DNA from: Comamonadaceae bacterium
GTDB lineage: Bacteria; Pseudomonadota; Gammaproteobacteria; Burkholderiales; Burkholderiaceae_C
Reading direction: 5' to 3'
NCBI GenBank assembly: GCA_947442105.1
Contig: CANEVH010000014.1
Span: 1 to 64,000 of the forward strand
Length of the DNA stretch: 64,000 bases
Below the pieces are notes generated by a model. The model saw nothing but the letters and a program-made list of their open reading frames with translations, had not been told where the DNA came from and made no database searches. This document shows, piece by piece, positions 41,306-50,221 of this stretch. Both the position numbers and the translations under genes were made by a program. Position 1 is the stretch's first letter. Every line of letters starts with the position of its first letter.

Positions 41306-41621
41306 TTTCGGTTTGAACGGTGTGAGGCTGCCCGATTCAGCCGCCTTGTTGGCAAGGTGCAATGCGCGGGCGGGGGCCGAGGGAAGGCATTTGGTTCTCC
41401 AAGAGGGCGCAAGGGATGTAAGGAGTGACAGGGCTGCAACCCGGCGTACCGGCGCACCACCCCGCGCGCTGCCATCGTACTGATCCACTGGGTCCGTGCT
41501 GTGACGGTGCGGTGGCGGGTTTCGAAGGACTTTTTGTAACCAATCGTTCATTTTTTCAACATATTTTCGTCACCAATTTTTAGCAAACTTCACAGCCATT
41601 GCAGCCTTGTTGGAGTGAATT
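41306..41621. other. Gap between the NUDIX gene and the OlsB-like gene
   Basis: 316 bases that are either an N-terminal extension of the NUDIX gene or non-coding. Toward the right it is AT-rich and contains TCGTCAC at 41567-41573 and TTCACAG at 41589-41595, which are two 11-bp turns apart and resemble PhoB half-sites. TTGGAG at 41610-41615 is the RBS of the next gene. Confidence 0.4.
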
Positions 41622-42455
41622 ATGGATATTGCCGGTCAGTCGCAAACTTTGGGCACGCATCACGAGGCCATCGCGCTGCGAGCGGCGCCTTCTTTGCGCG
41701 GCTTGGACCGCTTGGGTGGGGCGGCGCCTTCGGGTCTGTCCGTGTCCTGGGCGCGCCACCAAGACGAGGTACGCGCTGCGCAGCGATTGCGTTACCAGGT
41801 GTTCGCTGGCGAAATGGGGGCGCGCCTGACGACCCCAGTGCCTGGCCACGACATCGACCTGTTTGACAACTACTGCGAGCACTTGCTGGTGCGCGATGCG
41901 GCCAGCGGCCAGGTCATCGGCACCTACCGCGTGCTCACCCCGGTGCAGGCCCAGCGCGTAGGCAGCACCTACAGCGACACCGAGTTTGACCTCACCCGCC
42001 TGCGCGGCATGCGAGAACGCATGGTGGAACTGGGCCGCAGTTGCGTGCATCCCGAGCACCGCCACGGCGGCGTCATCATGGCTTTGTGGGCTGCGCTGGC
42101 CGAATTCATGGTGCGCAACCAGCTCGACACCATGATTGGCTGCGCCAGCGTGCCCATGTTGCACCACGGCATGGTGTGCGGCGACGTTGCGGCCAGCATC
42201 TGGCACCAACTGCAGGCCACGCATCTGGCGCCTATTGAGCACCATGTGCGACCGCGCCTTCCGCTGCCCCTGGATCGCCTCAATGGCCTGCTGGCCGTAG
42301 AGCCCCCGGCGCTCATCAAAGGCTATTTGCGCATGGGCGCCAAGGTGTTGGGGCCGCCCGCGTGGGACCCGGAGTTCAACTCTGCCGATCTGCCGATGTT
42401 GATGCGCCTGGCCGATTTGCCGCAGCGCTACCGAAAACACTTTTTGGGCGCTTAA
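41622..42455 (+). CDS. OlsB-like ornithine N-acyltransferase (GNAT, hemolysin-like)
   Basis: A 277-residue acyltransferase of the family that includes OlsB, which adds a 3-hydroxyacyl chain from ACP to ornithine in ornithine-lipid synthesis. Family segments seen are QRLRYQVFAGEMGAR, DLFDNYCEHLLVRD, GTYRVLTP, VELGRSCVHPEHRHG, and PALIKGYLRMGAKVLGPPAWDPEFNSAD, LPMLMRLADLP. Ornithine lipids replace phospholipids under phosphate starvation in several bacteria, which fits the phosphate neighbourhood. No OlsA gene is adjacent. GGAG precedes the ATG by eight bases. Confidence 0.85.
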   Translation: MDIAGQSQTLGTHHEAIALRAAPSLRGLDRLGGAAPSGLSVSWARHQDEVRAAQRLRYQVFAGEMGARLTTPVPGHDIDLFDNYCEHLLVRDAASGQVIGTYRVLTPVQAQRVGSTYSDTEFDLTRLRGMRERMVELGRSCVHPEHRHGGVIMALWAALAEFMVRNQLDTMIGCASVPMLHHGMVCGDVAASIWHQLQATHLAPIEHHVRPRLPLPLDRLNGLLAVEPPALIKGYLRMGAKVLGPPAWDPEFNSADLPMLMRLADLPQRYRKHFLGA

Positions 42456-42582
42456 CGCGAAATGCGGGCTTGCTGTGGAAGGGCTTGCATGCAAAAAGCC
42501 ACTGTTTATTTGATGTCCAATTGACCCTTGCCACAGCACCATGCCACGGCGCACGACTACATTAGCCGCATCGTGACAAGAG

Positions 42583-44727
42583 ATGAAAGTGCCGTCTATG
42601 ACCCTGCCCGCTATCGTTGATACGGCGGCTACAGGTCCGACTTCCAAAGCCTTCCCCGAGGCCGGCCACCCCCAATTGCTGGACCGCGACCACAGCCTGG
42701 TGGCGTTCAACGAGCGGGTGTTCAGTTGGGCAAGCCGTAGCGACGTGCCCGTGTTGGAGCGCTTGCGCTACCTGTGCATCGTCTCCTCCAACTTGGACGA
42801 ATTTTTTGAAGTGCGTGCCGCTCCCCACCTCACAGCCAAACGCGCCGATGACCGTGAAGGCAGCTATACCGTCGAGTCCTTCCAGCGCATGTCCGTGGCC
42901 TTGCACCATCTGGTGGAACGGCAGTACGCGCTCTACAACGAATCGCTGCTGCCAGCCCTGGAGCAAAACGGCATCAAAATCATCTCGCACGGTGAGCGCA
43001 ACGCTGCTCAGCGCCAATGGGTCAAGCAGTATTTTGTGCGCGAAGTGCGCCCCCTGCTCATCCCGGTCGGGCTCGACCCCGCCCACCCCTTTCCCCAAGT
43101 GGCCAACAAGGCTTTGAACTTCATTGTGCAACTGGGCGGTCATGATGCCTTTGGCCGCAGCAACGAAATTGCCATCGTCAAAGTGCCCAGGGTGTTGCCG
43201 CGCATTATTCGTCTGCCCGATCAGGTGGCAGGTGGCAAGGCGGTGTTTGTGGCACTGACCAGCGTCATCCGTGCGCACCTCAATGAGCTGTTCTTGGGCC
43301 GTAGCGTAGAGCAGTTCTCGCAATTCAGGGTGACGCGCCACTCAGACCTTGCGGTCGATGAGGACGATGTGCAAAACCTGCGCACCGCCCTGCGCCAAGG
43401 CTTGGTGCATAGGCACTACGGTGAGGCGGTGCGCCTGGAGGTCTCTTCGGGTTGCTCGGAGCACTTAGCGCACTTTTTGCTCAAACAGTTTGATTTGCCA
43501 GCCATGTCCTTGTACCGGGTGTCTGGCCCGGTGAACTTGGTGCGCCTGACCCAGATGATTGATTTGCTGGCGCGCCCGGATTTGTGCTTTAGCCACTACA
43601 AGCCCTGTTTTCCCCGCCAAATGGACTTGGGCGTCAACATCTTTGAGCAGCTCAAGCGCAGTGACATCATCTTCCATCAGCCCTTTGAGAGTTTTGATGG
43701 TGTGGTGGCCTTTTTGCGTGCCGCTGTCAACGACCCCGATGTGTTGGCGATCAAGCAAACGATTTACCGCACCGGCACCAACCCGTCCCTGATGGACCTG
43801 CTTCGCGAAGGCGTGCGCAGGGGCAAAGAGGTGACCGTGGTGGTGGAACTCAAGGCGCGCTTTGACGAGGAGGCCAATATCAACTGGGCCGAAATGCTCG
43901 AATCCATAGGCGCGCAAGTGGTGTATGGCGTAGTCGGCCTGAAAACCCATGCCAAGATGCTCTTGGTCACCCGGCGAGAGGGCCGAGTGCTCAGGCGCTA
44001 CGGCCACTTATCCACTGGCAATTACAACGCCACCACCGCGCGCCTGTACACCGACATCAGCCACATGACCGCCAACGCCGCGCTGACCAGTGACATGGAG
44101 GATTTGTTCGTCCACCTGGCCAGCCAAAGTCGGCTACCCCGACCCAAAGCAATGTGGGTGGCACCTTTTTACTTGCACAACAACCTGCTGCGCAAAATCA
44201 AGGACCTGGGCCGTGCCGCCGGGCGGGGCGATTCGGCGCGCATCGTCCTGAAGATGAACGCCTTGACAGACCTGGAGCTGATTGAGGCCTTGCTGAACGC
44301 CGGCCGCCAAGGCGTAAAGGTCGACCTGATCGTCCGTGGCGCTTGCATGTTGCCAGCACGTGTGCCTGGTTTGAGCGACAACATCCGTGTGCGCTCGGTC
44401 ATTGGGCGTTTCTTGGAGCACTCGCGTGTGTTTTACTTCAGACTGGGTGCGGTGGAAGACCTGTACCTTTCCAGCGCCGACTGGATGAACCGCAATATGG
44501 TGCGCCGCATCGAGGTGGCCTGGCCTGTAAACGACCCTGCGCAGCGCCAGCGACTGGTCGACGAGTGTTTGCTGGCGTATTTGCACGACGGAGTAGACGC
44601 CTGGGACATGGCGCCAGACGGCAGCTACCACCGGGTTCAGAGCGTGTCCTCTCACCCCGGTCACAGCGCGCAGCAGGCCTTGATGGCGCGCTACGGCACG
44701 GCCAACCGCCGCCGTGCCAAAGGATAG
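42583..44727 (+). CDS. ppk: Polyphosphate kinase 1
   Basis: Reversibly polymerises the gamma-phosphate of ATP into polyphosphate. The protein (714 residues from 42583) has the PPK1 domains in order: N (LLDRDHSLVAFNERVFSWA, SSNLDEFFEVR), head, and two phospholipase-D-like catalytic domains. The autophosphorylated His is His456 in GLKTHAKMLL, and RRYGHLSTGNYN lies near the second metal site. ATG 42598 (MTLPAIVD) is an equally possible start with better spacing to purines. SixA follows four bases after the stop. Confidence 0.97.
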   Translation: MKVPSMTLPAIVDTAATGPTSKAFPEAGHPQLLDRDHSLVAFNERVFSWASRSDVPVLERLRYLCIVSSNLDEFFEVRAAPHLTAKRADDREGSYTVESFQRMSVALHHLVERQYALYNESLLPALEQNGIKIISHGERNAAQRQWVKQYFVREVRPLLIPVGLDPAHPFPQVANKALNFIVQLGGHDAFGRSNEIAIVKVPRVLPRIIRLPDQVAGGKAVFVALTSVIRAHLNELFLGRSVEQFSQFRVTRHSDLAVDEDDVQNLRTALRQGLVHRHYGEAVRLEVSSGCSEHLAHFLLKQFDLPAMSLYRVSGPVNLVRLTQMIDLLARPDLCFSHYKPCFPRQMDLGVNIFEQLKRSDIIFHQPFESFDGVVAFLRAAVNDPDVLAIKQTIYRTGTNPSLMDLLREGVRRGKEVTVVVELKARFDEEANINWAEMLESIGAQVVYGVVGLKTHAKMLLVTRREGRVLRRYGHLSTGNYNATTARLYTDISHMTANAALTSDMEDLFVHLASQSRLPRPKAMWVAPFYLHNNLLRKIKDLGRAAGRGDSARIVLKMNALTDLELIEALLNAGRQGVKVDLIVRGACMLPARVPGLSDNIRVRSVIGRFLEHSRVFYFRLGAVEDLYLSSADWMNRNMVRRIEVAWPVNDPAQRQRLVDECLLAYLHDGVDAWDMAPDGSYHRVQSVSSHPGHSAQQALMARYGTANRRRAKG

Positions 44728-44731
44728 CGCT

Positions 44732-45193
44732 ATGGACTTGGTACTGTGGCGCCACGCAGAGGCGATTGACCTGGACCTCGTTGGCGACGACATGCTGCGC
44801 ACGCTTTCGCCCAAAGGAGAGAAGCAGGCCCTGCGCATGGGCGCCTGGCTGGATCGCCAGTTGCCTGCCGGCACCAAGGTGTTTTCCAGTCCGGCCCTGC
44901 GCGCGGACCAGACCGCCCGCGCTCTGGACCGCAAATACAAGACCAGCGCCGCCCTGGCGCCCTTGGCCAGTGTGGATGAGTTGCTGGAACTGGTGCACTG
45001 GCCCCATGCCAGCGGCTGCGTGCTGGTGGTCGGGCACCAGCCCACGCTGGGGCAAACCATTTCACGCCTTTTAGGTATGAATGACCAAGATTGCAGCGTG
45101 AAAAAGGGCGCCGTCTGGTGGCTCAGACTGCGCGAACGACAGCCGCCTGAGCGAACCACGCTGGTGGCTGTTTTGTCGCCCGATTTGGTCTAG
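44732..45193 (+). CDS. sixA: SixA-type phosphohistidine phosphatase
   Basis: Histidine-phosphatase-superfamily enzyme that removes phosphate from phosphohistidine proteins. The 153-residue protein has the catalytic RHAEA motif (MDLVLWRHAEAIDLD), SSPALRADQTARAL, and the second His in VLVVGHQPTLGQ. AAGGA precedes ATG 44732. It begins four bases after ppk, so the two are co-transcribed. Its partner here is unknown; acting on the NTR-type phosphotransfer protein is known in E. coli. Confidence 0.92.
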   Translation: MDLVLWRHAEAIDLDLVGDDMLRTLSPKGEKQALRMGAWLDRQLPAGTKVFSSPALRADQTARALDRKYKTSAALAPLASVDELLELVHWPHASGCVLVVGHQPTLGQTISRLLGMNDQDCSVKKGAVWWLRLRERQPPERTTLVAVLSPDLV

Positions 45194-45198
45194 CTGCG

Positions 45199-45696
45199 TC
45201 AGTCTTTGGATGGGCGCCCGGTCTTGAGGCTGGGCACGGCAGCGATGGCCGCCAGGAAAGCGGCGTCCGGCAGGCTCGACAAGTGTTTGATGCCAGCGCG
45301 AATGAGCTCTGTCTTCTTGACCATGGTTTGGAGCTGCGCGGCGCGTTGCTTCATGGCGTCAAGCGCTTGGTATTCGGCTTTGGGAATGGTCACGCTGTCG
45401 CGCACCATTTTTGGCTTCTTCTCTTTCGTCACTTTGGCTTCGGTGGGCACCGCGACCTGGGCTTTGGCTGGCGTGGCTGTGGTGCCCGGCGCCACAGTGG
45501 GCTTGTCCGTCTTGGCGCGGGCAGCTACAGGCCCTGGCTTGGCGGTGGCACTGGCGGCGCGCTTAGCGGATGGCGCGCGCTTTTTTACAGCAACCGGAGC
45601 GGCTGGAGGGGTTACCGTTGCAGCCGGCTTGCGCGCCGACGATTTAGCAGCAGTGGGTGCAGTGCTTGCAGTAGTGGGGGATTCAATAGTTGCCAT
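45199..45696 (-). CDS. Ala/Lys/Pro-rich tailed protein with ribbon-helix-helix-like C-terminus
   Basis: A 165-residue protein. Residues 1-95 are disordered and histone-H1-like, rich in Ala, Lys, Pro and Thr. Residues about 98-140 (RDSVTIPKAEYQALDAMKQ, then VKKTELIRAGIKHLSSL) look like a ribbon-helix-helix unit: a basic strand followed by two helices. The end is TGRPSKD. This suggests a DNA-binding nucleoid or regulator protein, but no family member was identified. It lies convergent with sixA and downstream of ppx. A partial palindrome lies before its ATG. Confidence 0.7.
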   Translation of the reverse strand: MATIESPTTASTAPTAAKSSARKPAATVTPPAAPVAVKKRAPSAKRAASATAKPGPVAARAKTDKPTVAPGTTATPAKAQVAVPTEAKVTKEKKPKMVRDSVTIPKAEYQALDAMKQRAAQLQTMVKKTELIRAGIKHLSSLPDAAFLAAIAAVPSLKTGRPSKD

Positions 45697-45725
45697 GGGA
45701 GTCTTTCTTGCGCGAAAAGTGAAGT

Positions 45726-45752
45726 AAACGATACATATAGTTTATACCGTTT
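45726..45752 (-). promoter_or_regulatory. AT-rich partial palindrome in front of the tailed RHH-like gene
   Basis: AAACGATA (45726-45733) and TATACCGTTT (45743-45752) form imperfect arms. On the minus strand the core holds TATAAA and TATATG, possible -10 elements. It begins 30 bases before the ATG, so a protein bound here would cover the promoter. Autoregulation is a hypothesis. Confidence 0.45.
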
Positions 45753-45773
45753 GTAGCTCACTTGCGCAAGCCC

Positions 45774-47276
45774 TCATCGCTCAATGAAATCCAGGGGCCA
45801 AGGCGTTTTTTGCCAGGCAAGGGCCTCCTCGCGCAGCAAATACGCCGACTGCGGAAACTCTTGAACCCATTGCGTGGTGCAAACCAGTTGGGGCGTTGCG
45901 CTGGTTGAATGGGTGATTTGGATGCCGCTGAGGTCGGGCGCGCGCCGCGCGTGGCACAAAATCACCGCCAGCCGCAATGCCAGCAACTGGGTGCGCAATT
46001 CGTCGTGCGACAGGTCTGATTCAAGCTTGCGCAGTTTTCCCCGGTGGCCCAGCACCAGCAGGCTCAGGCGGTGCAGCTCTGCCAAAGAAAAACCCATGGC
46101 GTCCGCGTTGTCCAAAATGTAGGCGCCATGCTTGTGGTAGTCGCTGTGAGAAATGCGGCTGCCAATTTCGTGCAGCTCTGCGGCCCAATTGAGCTTGCGT
46201 ACGCTGCGTCCGGTGGGGTCAGCCACGCCCGTGGTGTGCGGCCCCACCAGCTGCCCAAACAAGGCGGTGGCCACCTGGCCCACGCGTGCCCCGTGCGCGC
46301 GATCAACGCCAAACTTGCTCGCCAAACGGGCTACTGTTTTGATGCGCAGGTCGCTGCTGAGCTGGGTGTCCCCCTGCAGTTCTGAAATCAGTCCGTGCCG
46401 AAGCCCGCCGGCCGTCGGGTACAGGGTTTGGATGCCCAGCAAGCTAAATATCGCCCGCGTCACGCTCAGGCCTCCGCCTATCACCACTTTGCGGTCCTCG
46501 CGCATCCCATTCATTTTGATGCGGTCAACGTGCTGCGAGAGGATCAGCTTTTCCAAAAGCCAGTCCAATCCGTCTTGCGTAATCGCGCCCGTCGGCCAGC
46601 CCCCAGCAGACAGAACGTCACTGAGAGCGCTTACCGTGCCAGCCGATCCATAAGCAATATCCCAGTGCTTTGGGTGGTAGGCGTCTAGCGCCTCATCAAG
46701 CACCGCCTTGGCGGCAATTTCGGCAACTTCAAAGGCCTTGCGGCTGAGTTGGCCATCGGGAAAGTAGCGGGTAGACCAGGCGATGCTGCCCACCCGAAAC
46801 GATTCCATCACCCTCGGCTGCGCGGCCTGGCCCAAGATGAGTTCTGTGGAGCGTCCGCCGATATCGATCACCAAGCGCCGCTCGTCCGAAGGTGGCAAGG
46901 ACGTCGCCACGCCTTGGTAAATGAGCCGCGCCTCCTCGCGTCCCGATATCACATCGATTGGAAAACCGAGCACCTGCGTGGCCCGCTCCAAGAAGACATC
47001 GCGGTTGCGCGCCTCGCGCAGCGTTTGGGTGGCTACGGCACGCACCTGGTGGGGCGGAAACCCCGCCAAGCGTTCGCCAAACCGCGCCAAACAGTCCCAT
47101 CCGCTTTGCATCGCCGCAGCAGTCAGGTTCCGGTCTTGGTCTAGCCCGGCGCCCTGGCGAACCGTTTCTTTGATGTATTCCGTGCGCTCAAAAGCGCCGT
47201 GATCGATCACCCCCACCTCCAAGCGAAAGCTGTTGGACCCCAGGTCGATGGCCGCGAGGCGATTTTCAGTGTTCAT
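45774..47276 (-). CDS. ppx: Exopolyphosphatase (Ppx/GppA family)
   Basis: Removes terminal phosphates from polyphosphate. The 500-residue protein has the ASKHA phosphate loops AAIDLGSNSFRLEVG (P-loop 1) and VIDIGGRSTELILG (loop 2, with Arg where many members have Gly), then the helical HD-like C-terminal domain (WAAELHEIGSRISHSDYHKHGAY, with the His-Glu, His-His pattern). ATG 47276 is chosen; an open upstream stretch of 34 codons contains the fasciclin terminator and is not coding. It faces ppk-sixA, the opposing enzyme set. Confidence 0.95.
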   Translation of the reverse strand: MNTENRLAAIDLGSNSFRLEVGVIDHGAFERTEYIKETVRQGAGLDQDRNLTAAAMQSGWDCLARFGERLAGFPPHQVRAVATQTLREARNRDVFLERATQVLGFPIDVISGREEARLIYQGVATSLPPSDERRLVIDIGGRSTELILGQAAQPRVMESFRVGSIAWSTRYFPDGQLSRKAFEVAEIAAKAVLDEALDAYHPKHWDIAYGSAGTVSALSDVLSAGGWPTGAITQDGLDWLLEKLILSQHVDRIKMNGMREDRKVVIGGGLSVTRAIFSLLGIQTLYPTAGGLRHGLISELQGDTQLSSDLRIKTVARLASKFGVDRAHGARVGQVATALFGQLVGPHTTGVADPTGRSVRKLNWAAELHEIGSRISHSDYHKHGAYILDNADAMGFSLAELHRLSLLVLGHRGKLRKLESDLSHDELRTQLLALRLAVILCHARRAPDLSGIQITHSTSATPQLVCTTQWVQEFPQSAYLLREEALAWQKTPWPLDFIER

Positions 47277-47348
47277 TAAACGATTTATACAATTTTTACC
47301 GCGAAAGGATAGCACCACTGTGCTGCCTGGCGGCTTTGGGCCGTGCCA

Positions 47349-47375
47349 CAAAAAAAGCCCAGCCAAAGCTGGGCT
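47349..47375 (-). terminator. Intrinsic terminator of the fasciclin gene
   Basis: AGCCCAGC and GCTGGGCT arms around CAAA, followed on the minus strand by seven T (47349-47355). It separates the fasciclin gene from ppx. Confidence 0.9.
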
Positions 47376-47443
47376 CATTTGCCGCTTCTACACCGGAGCG
47401 CACGCGTTTGGCGCGCATCCCGGCGTACAAAGTCTAAAAGCGC

Positions 47444-47944
47444 TTATTTTTTGATCGGTGTCATTACCGCGTCAACAATGTGGATCACGCCGTTGGTCGC
47501 GATCACATCGGCCTGAAGAACCGCCGCGTTCTCTACGGTAACGAAGTCACCGGCTTTGGACAGAGCCAAGGGGTCGCCATTAAGTGCCTTCACCGTGCTG
47601 TTTTTGACGTCTTTTGCTAAAGCCTTCGTTGGGACCACATGGTAGGTCAGCAAGTCTTTGAGTTTTGCAGGGTTCTTAGCCAGGTCGTCCATAACGGCTG
47701 GTTTGACCGTTTTGAATGCGTCATTGTTGGGTGCAAACACCGTAAAGGGGCCTGTCCCTTGCAGCGCCGAGGTCAAACCGGCAGACACGATCAGGCCGTT
47801 CAAGGTGCTTAACGACGGAGTTTTTGCAATGGTGTCAGCCACGCTCACCGGCTTTTCGATGGTCGCGCAAGCGCTGAACAGGGTCACAAAGGCTGCGGAC
47901 AGAGCGGCGCGGCGGACGATATCAAAGGATTTGGATTGAAACAT
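47444..47944 (-). CDS. Fasciclin (FAS1) domain lipoprotein
   Basis: A 166-residue cell-envelope protein with one FAS1 domain, a fold linked to adhesion. A hydrophobic leader ends in a lipobox-like LFSAC (residues 20-24), so it is probably a lipoprotein. FAS1 motifs are seen: TPSLSTLNGLIVSAGLTSAL, GPFTVFAPNNDAFKTV, LLTYHVVP, and the final ATNGVIHIVDAVMTP. ATG 47944 has GGAG upstream; the longer frame from 48043 runs over its promoter. It is divergent from pstS and has its own Pho-box-like site. Confidence 0.92.
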   Translation of the reverse strand: MFQSKSFDIVRRAALSAAFVTLFSACATIEKPVSVADTIAKTPSLSTLNGLIVSAGLTSALQGTGPFTVFAPNNDAFKTVKPAVMDDLAKNPAKLKDLLTYHVVPTKALAKDVKNSTVKALNGDPLALSKAGDFVTVENAAVLQADVIATNGVIHIVDAVMTPIKK

Positions 47945-47972
47945 GATGAGGTTCTCCGGTTGTGGAGCGCCT

Positions 47973-48006
47973 AAGATAAGAATACTTAGTGACGAAATTG
48001 TGACAA
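47973..48006 (-). promoter_or_regulatory. Pho box and -10 of the fasciclin gene
   Basis: On the minus strand TTGTCAC (48006-48000), four bases, TCGTCAC (47995-47989), then ten bases and TATCTT (47978-47973) as -10. The 7-4-7 half-site spacing plus ten bases to the -10 is the PhoB activator arrangement and equals that of pstS next to it. Confidence 0.65.
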
Positions 48007-48066
48007 CTTTTTCGAGGCTGGATCTGGCGTGCCAGTCGATCAAATCTGCATGCTCTTTCGCAATCT

Positions 48067-48100
48067 AGGTCATTTATTTGTCACAAAAGGTTCTTACATT
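48067..48100 (+). promoter_or_regulatory. Pho box and -10 of pstS
   Basis: AGGTCAT (48067-48073), four bases, TTGTCAC (48078-48084), then ten bases and TACATT (48095-48100) as -10. Each half is 5/7 to CTGTCAT. The start of transcription would fall about 30 bases before the pstS ATG. Confidence 0.7.
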
Positions 48101-48137
48101 GTTGGAGAGTTTCCCCCAACCAAACCGAAGGATTTAT

Positions 48138-49178
48138 ATGAAATTTGCCGTGAAGTACCCAGGCTTGGCGATCGCCGCTGCTACCGTTTTCTCAGTTGGC
48201 ACCGCCCAAGGCCAAGAGATTACAGGCGCTGGCGCCAGCTTCCCCGCGCCCATCTACTCCAAGTGGGCCTCTGACTACAATAAAGCCACCGGCGTCAAAG
48301 TGAATTACCAGTCAATCGGGTCTGGCGGCGGCATCAAGCAAATCGACTCCAAAACCGTGGATTTTGGTGCGTCTGATATGCCGCAAACGGACGAAGTTCT
48401 GAAAACCAAAGGCCAAGTGCAGTTCCCTGCCGTGATTGGCGGAACCGTACCCGTTGTGAACATCAAGGGCATCGCCCCTGGTCAGATGAAGCTTGACGGT
48501 CAGGTGTTGGGCGATATCTTCTTGGGCAAAATCACGCGCTGGAATGATCCTGCACTGAAAGCACTCAACCCCACTTTGCCTTTGCCGGACGCCGCAATTG
48601 CGCCAGTGCGCCGCGCTGACGGCTCTGGAACCACATTCAACTTCACCAACTACCTGAGCCGCGTCCACCCTGAGTGGAAGGCAAAAGTGGGTGAGGGCAC
48701 CGCAGTGAACTGGCCCGTGGGCGCGGGTGGCAAGGGCAATGAGGGTGTTTCAGCCTTCGTGAACCGCTTGCCCAACTCGATTGGTTACGTCGAGTACTCT
48801 TACGTGAAACAAAACAAGATGACTTACACCTTGTTGAAAAACCGCGACGGCAATTTTGTTGCCCCGGACGATGACGCATTCAAGGCAGCGGCTGTGGGTG
48901 CGGACTGGAACAAGTCGTTCTACCAGCTGATCACGGACCAGCCTGGCAAAAACACCTGGCCCATCACAACCGCGACCTTCATCCTGATGCACGCAAAGCA
49001 GGACAAGCCAGCCAACGCCACGGAAGTGTTGAAGTTTTTCAACTGGGCCTTCTCCAACGGCGGCAAAGCGGCTACTGAGCTGGACTATGTGCCCATGCCT
49101 GCGGACGTGGTCGCAACGATCCAAAAATCCTGGGGTGAAATCAAAGACCCGGCCGGCAAGCCAGTGTCCTTCAAGTAA
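48138..49178 (+). CDS. pstS: PstS, periplasmic phosphate-binding protein
   Basis: High-affinity phosphate receptor of the Pst ABC importer. The 346-residue protein has a signal peptide (1-25, ending AQG), the opening ITGAGASFPAPIYSKWASDY, the ligand loop SIGSGGGIKQI, DFGASDMPQ and RADGSGTTFNFTNYLS, all phosphate contacts in E. coli PstS. ATG 48138 has AAGGA upstream; the open frame from 48078 overlaps the Pho box. It heads pstSCAB-phoU-phoB-phoR. Confidence 0.97.
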   Translation: MKFAVKYPGLAIAAATVFSVGTAQGQEITGAGASFPAPIYSKWASDYNKATGVKVNYQSIGSGGGIKQIDSKTVDFGASDMPQTDEVLKTKGQVQFPAVIGGTVPVVNIKGIAPGQMKLDGQVLGDIFLGKITRWNDPALKALNPTLPLPDAAIAPVRRADGSGTTFNFTNYLSRVHPEWKAKVGEGTAVNWPVGAGGKGNEGVSAFVNRLPNSIGYVEYSYVKQNKMTYTLLKNRDGNFVAPDDDAFKAAAVGADWNKSFYQLITDQPGKNTWPITTATFILMHAKQDKPANATEVLKFFNWAFSNGGKAATELDYVPMPADVVATIQKSWGEIKDPAGKPVSFK

Positions 49179-49255
49179 CTGTCCCATCCCCGTAGTCCAG
49201 GCATCTTGTATTCGCTTGATGTCCTGGACTTTGTTTTCTTAACGGTGAGCGCTTC

Positions 49256-50221
49256 ATGACCTTAACGCCTTCCATCAAACCTGCCCGCAGCGGACCCATG
49301 GCCGACAAAGTTTTCGGATGGGCCTCCAAGGGCTGCGCGATTTTGACGCTGGGCTTGTTAATAGCCATTCTTACATCGCTAACGATTAGCGCCTGGCCGG
49401 CCATTTACAAGTACGGATTCTCCTTTTTGACGAATTCGGTTTGGGATCCGGTGCAGGAAGATTTCGGTGGTTTTGTCATGATTTATGGCACGATCGCGAC
49501 CTCGATCATTGCATTGTTGATCGCTGTACCGGTGAGCTTTGGCATTGCATTGTTTTTGACGGAGTTGTCGCCGTCGTGGCTCAAGCGGCCCTTGGGTACT
49601 GCGATAGAGCTGCTGGCCGCTGTGCCGTCTATCGTTTATGGCATGTGGGGTCTTTTGGTGTTTGGCCCGGTTTTGGCGGAATATGTCCAAACACCGCTCC
49701 AAAACGCATTTTCTGGCACGCCTTACTTGGGTGCGTTGGTCTCTGGCCCGCCCGTTGGCATTGGTCTGTTTTCTGCCGGTGTCATTCTGGCCATCATGAT
49801 CATCCCGTTTATTGCAGCGGTCATGCGGGACGTGTTTGAGGTCACTCCTGCTTTGCTCAAAGAGTCGGCTTATGGCTTGGGGGCGACCACCTGGGAAGTC
49901 GTATCGACCGTGGTTTTACCCTACACAAAAACGGGGGTGATTGGCGGCATCATGCTGGGCTTGGGTCGCGCGATCGGTGAGACCATGGCGGTCACCTTTG
50001 TTATCGGCAACTTCAATCAACTTGACTCTCTGAGCTTGTTTCAGGCCGCCAACAGCATTACGTCTGCCTTGGCAAACGAGTTCGCCGAAGCCGGTGAAGG
50101 ATTGCACCAAGCCGCTTTGATGTATTTGGGGCTGGTCTTGTTCTTCATTACCTTTGTTATTCTGAGCCTGTCCAAGCTCTTGTTGTCGCAGCTCCGCAAG
50201 GCTGAAGGAGCAAAAACATGA
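49256..50221 (+). CDS. pstC: PstC, phosphate ABC transporter permease
   Basis: One of two inner-membrane subunits of the Pst importer. The 321-residue protein has six transmembrane segments, the first at about 28-50, and the permease EAA-type loop [34 protein letters not shown], followed by [18 protein letters not shown]. Its stop overlaps the pstA ATG (ATGA). Confidence 0.96.
   Translation: MTLTPSIKPARSGPMADKVFGWASKGCAILTLGLLIAILTSLTISAWPAIYKYGFSFLTNSVWDPVQEDFGGFVMIYGTIATSIIALLIAVPVSFGIALFLTELSPSWLKRPLGTAIELLAAVPSIVYGMWGLLVFGPVLAEYVQTPLQNAFSGTPYLGALVSGPPVGIGLFSAGVILAIMIIPFIAAVMRDVFEVTPALLKESAYGLGATTWEVVSTVVLPYTKTGVIGGIMLGLGRAIGETMAVTFVIGNFNQLDSLSLFQAANSITSALANEFAEAGEGLHQAALMYLGLVLFFITFVILSLSKLLLSQLRKAEGAKT

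Noticed and set aside
42456-42582. Possible Pho box before ppk
   Set aside because: Only one GTGACA half-site (42573-42578) without a phased partner.
41580-42710. 376-residue minus-strand open frame
   Set aside because: Antisense to the OlsB-like gene and the ppk start; composition of a shadow frame.
47277-47378. 34-residue N-terminal extension of Ppx
   Set aside because: It contains the hairpin of the fasciclin terminator and is outside the family.
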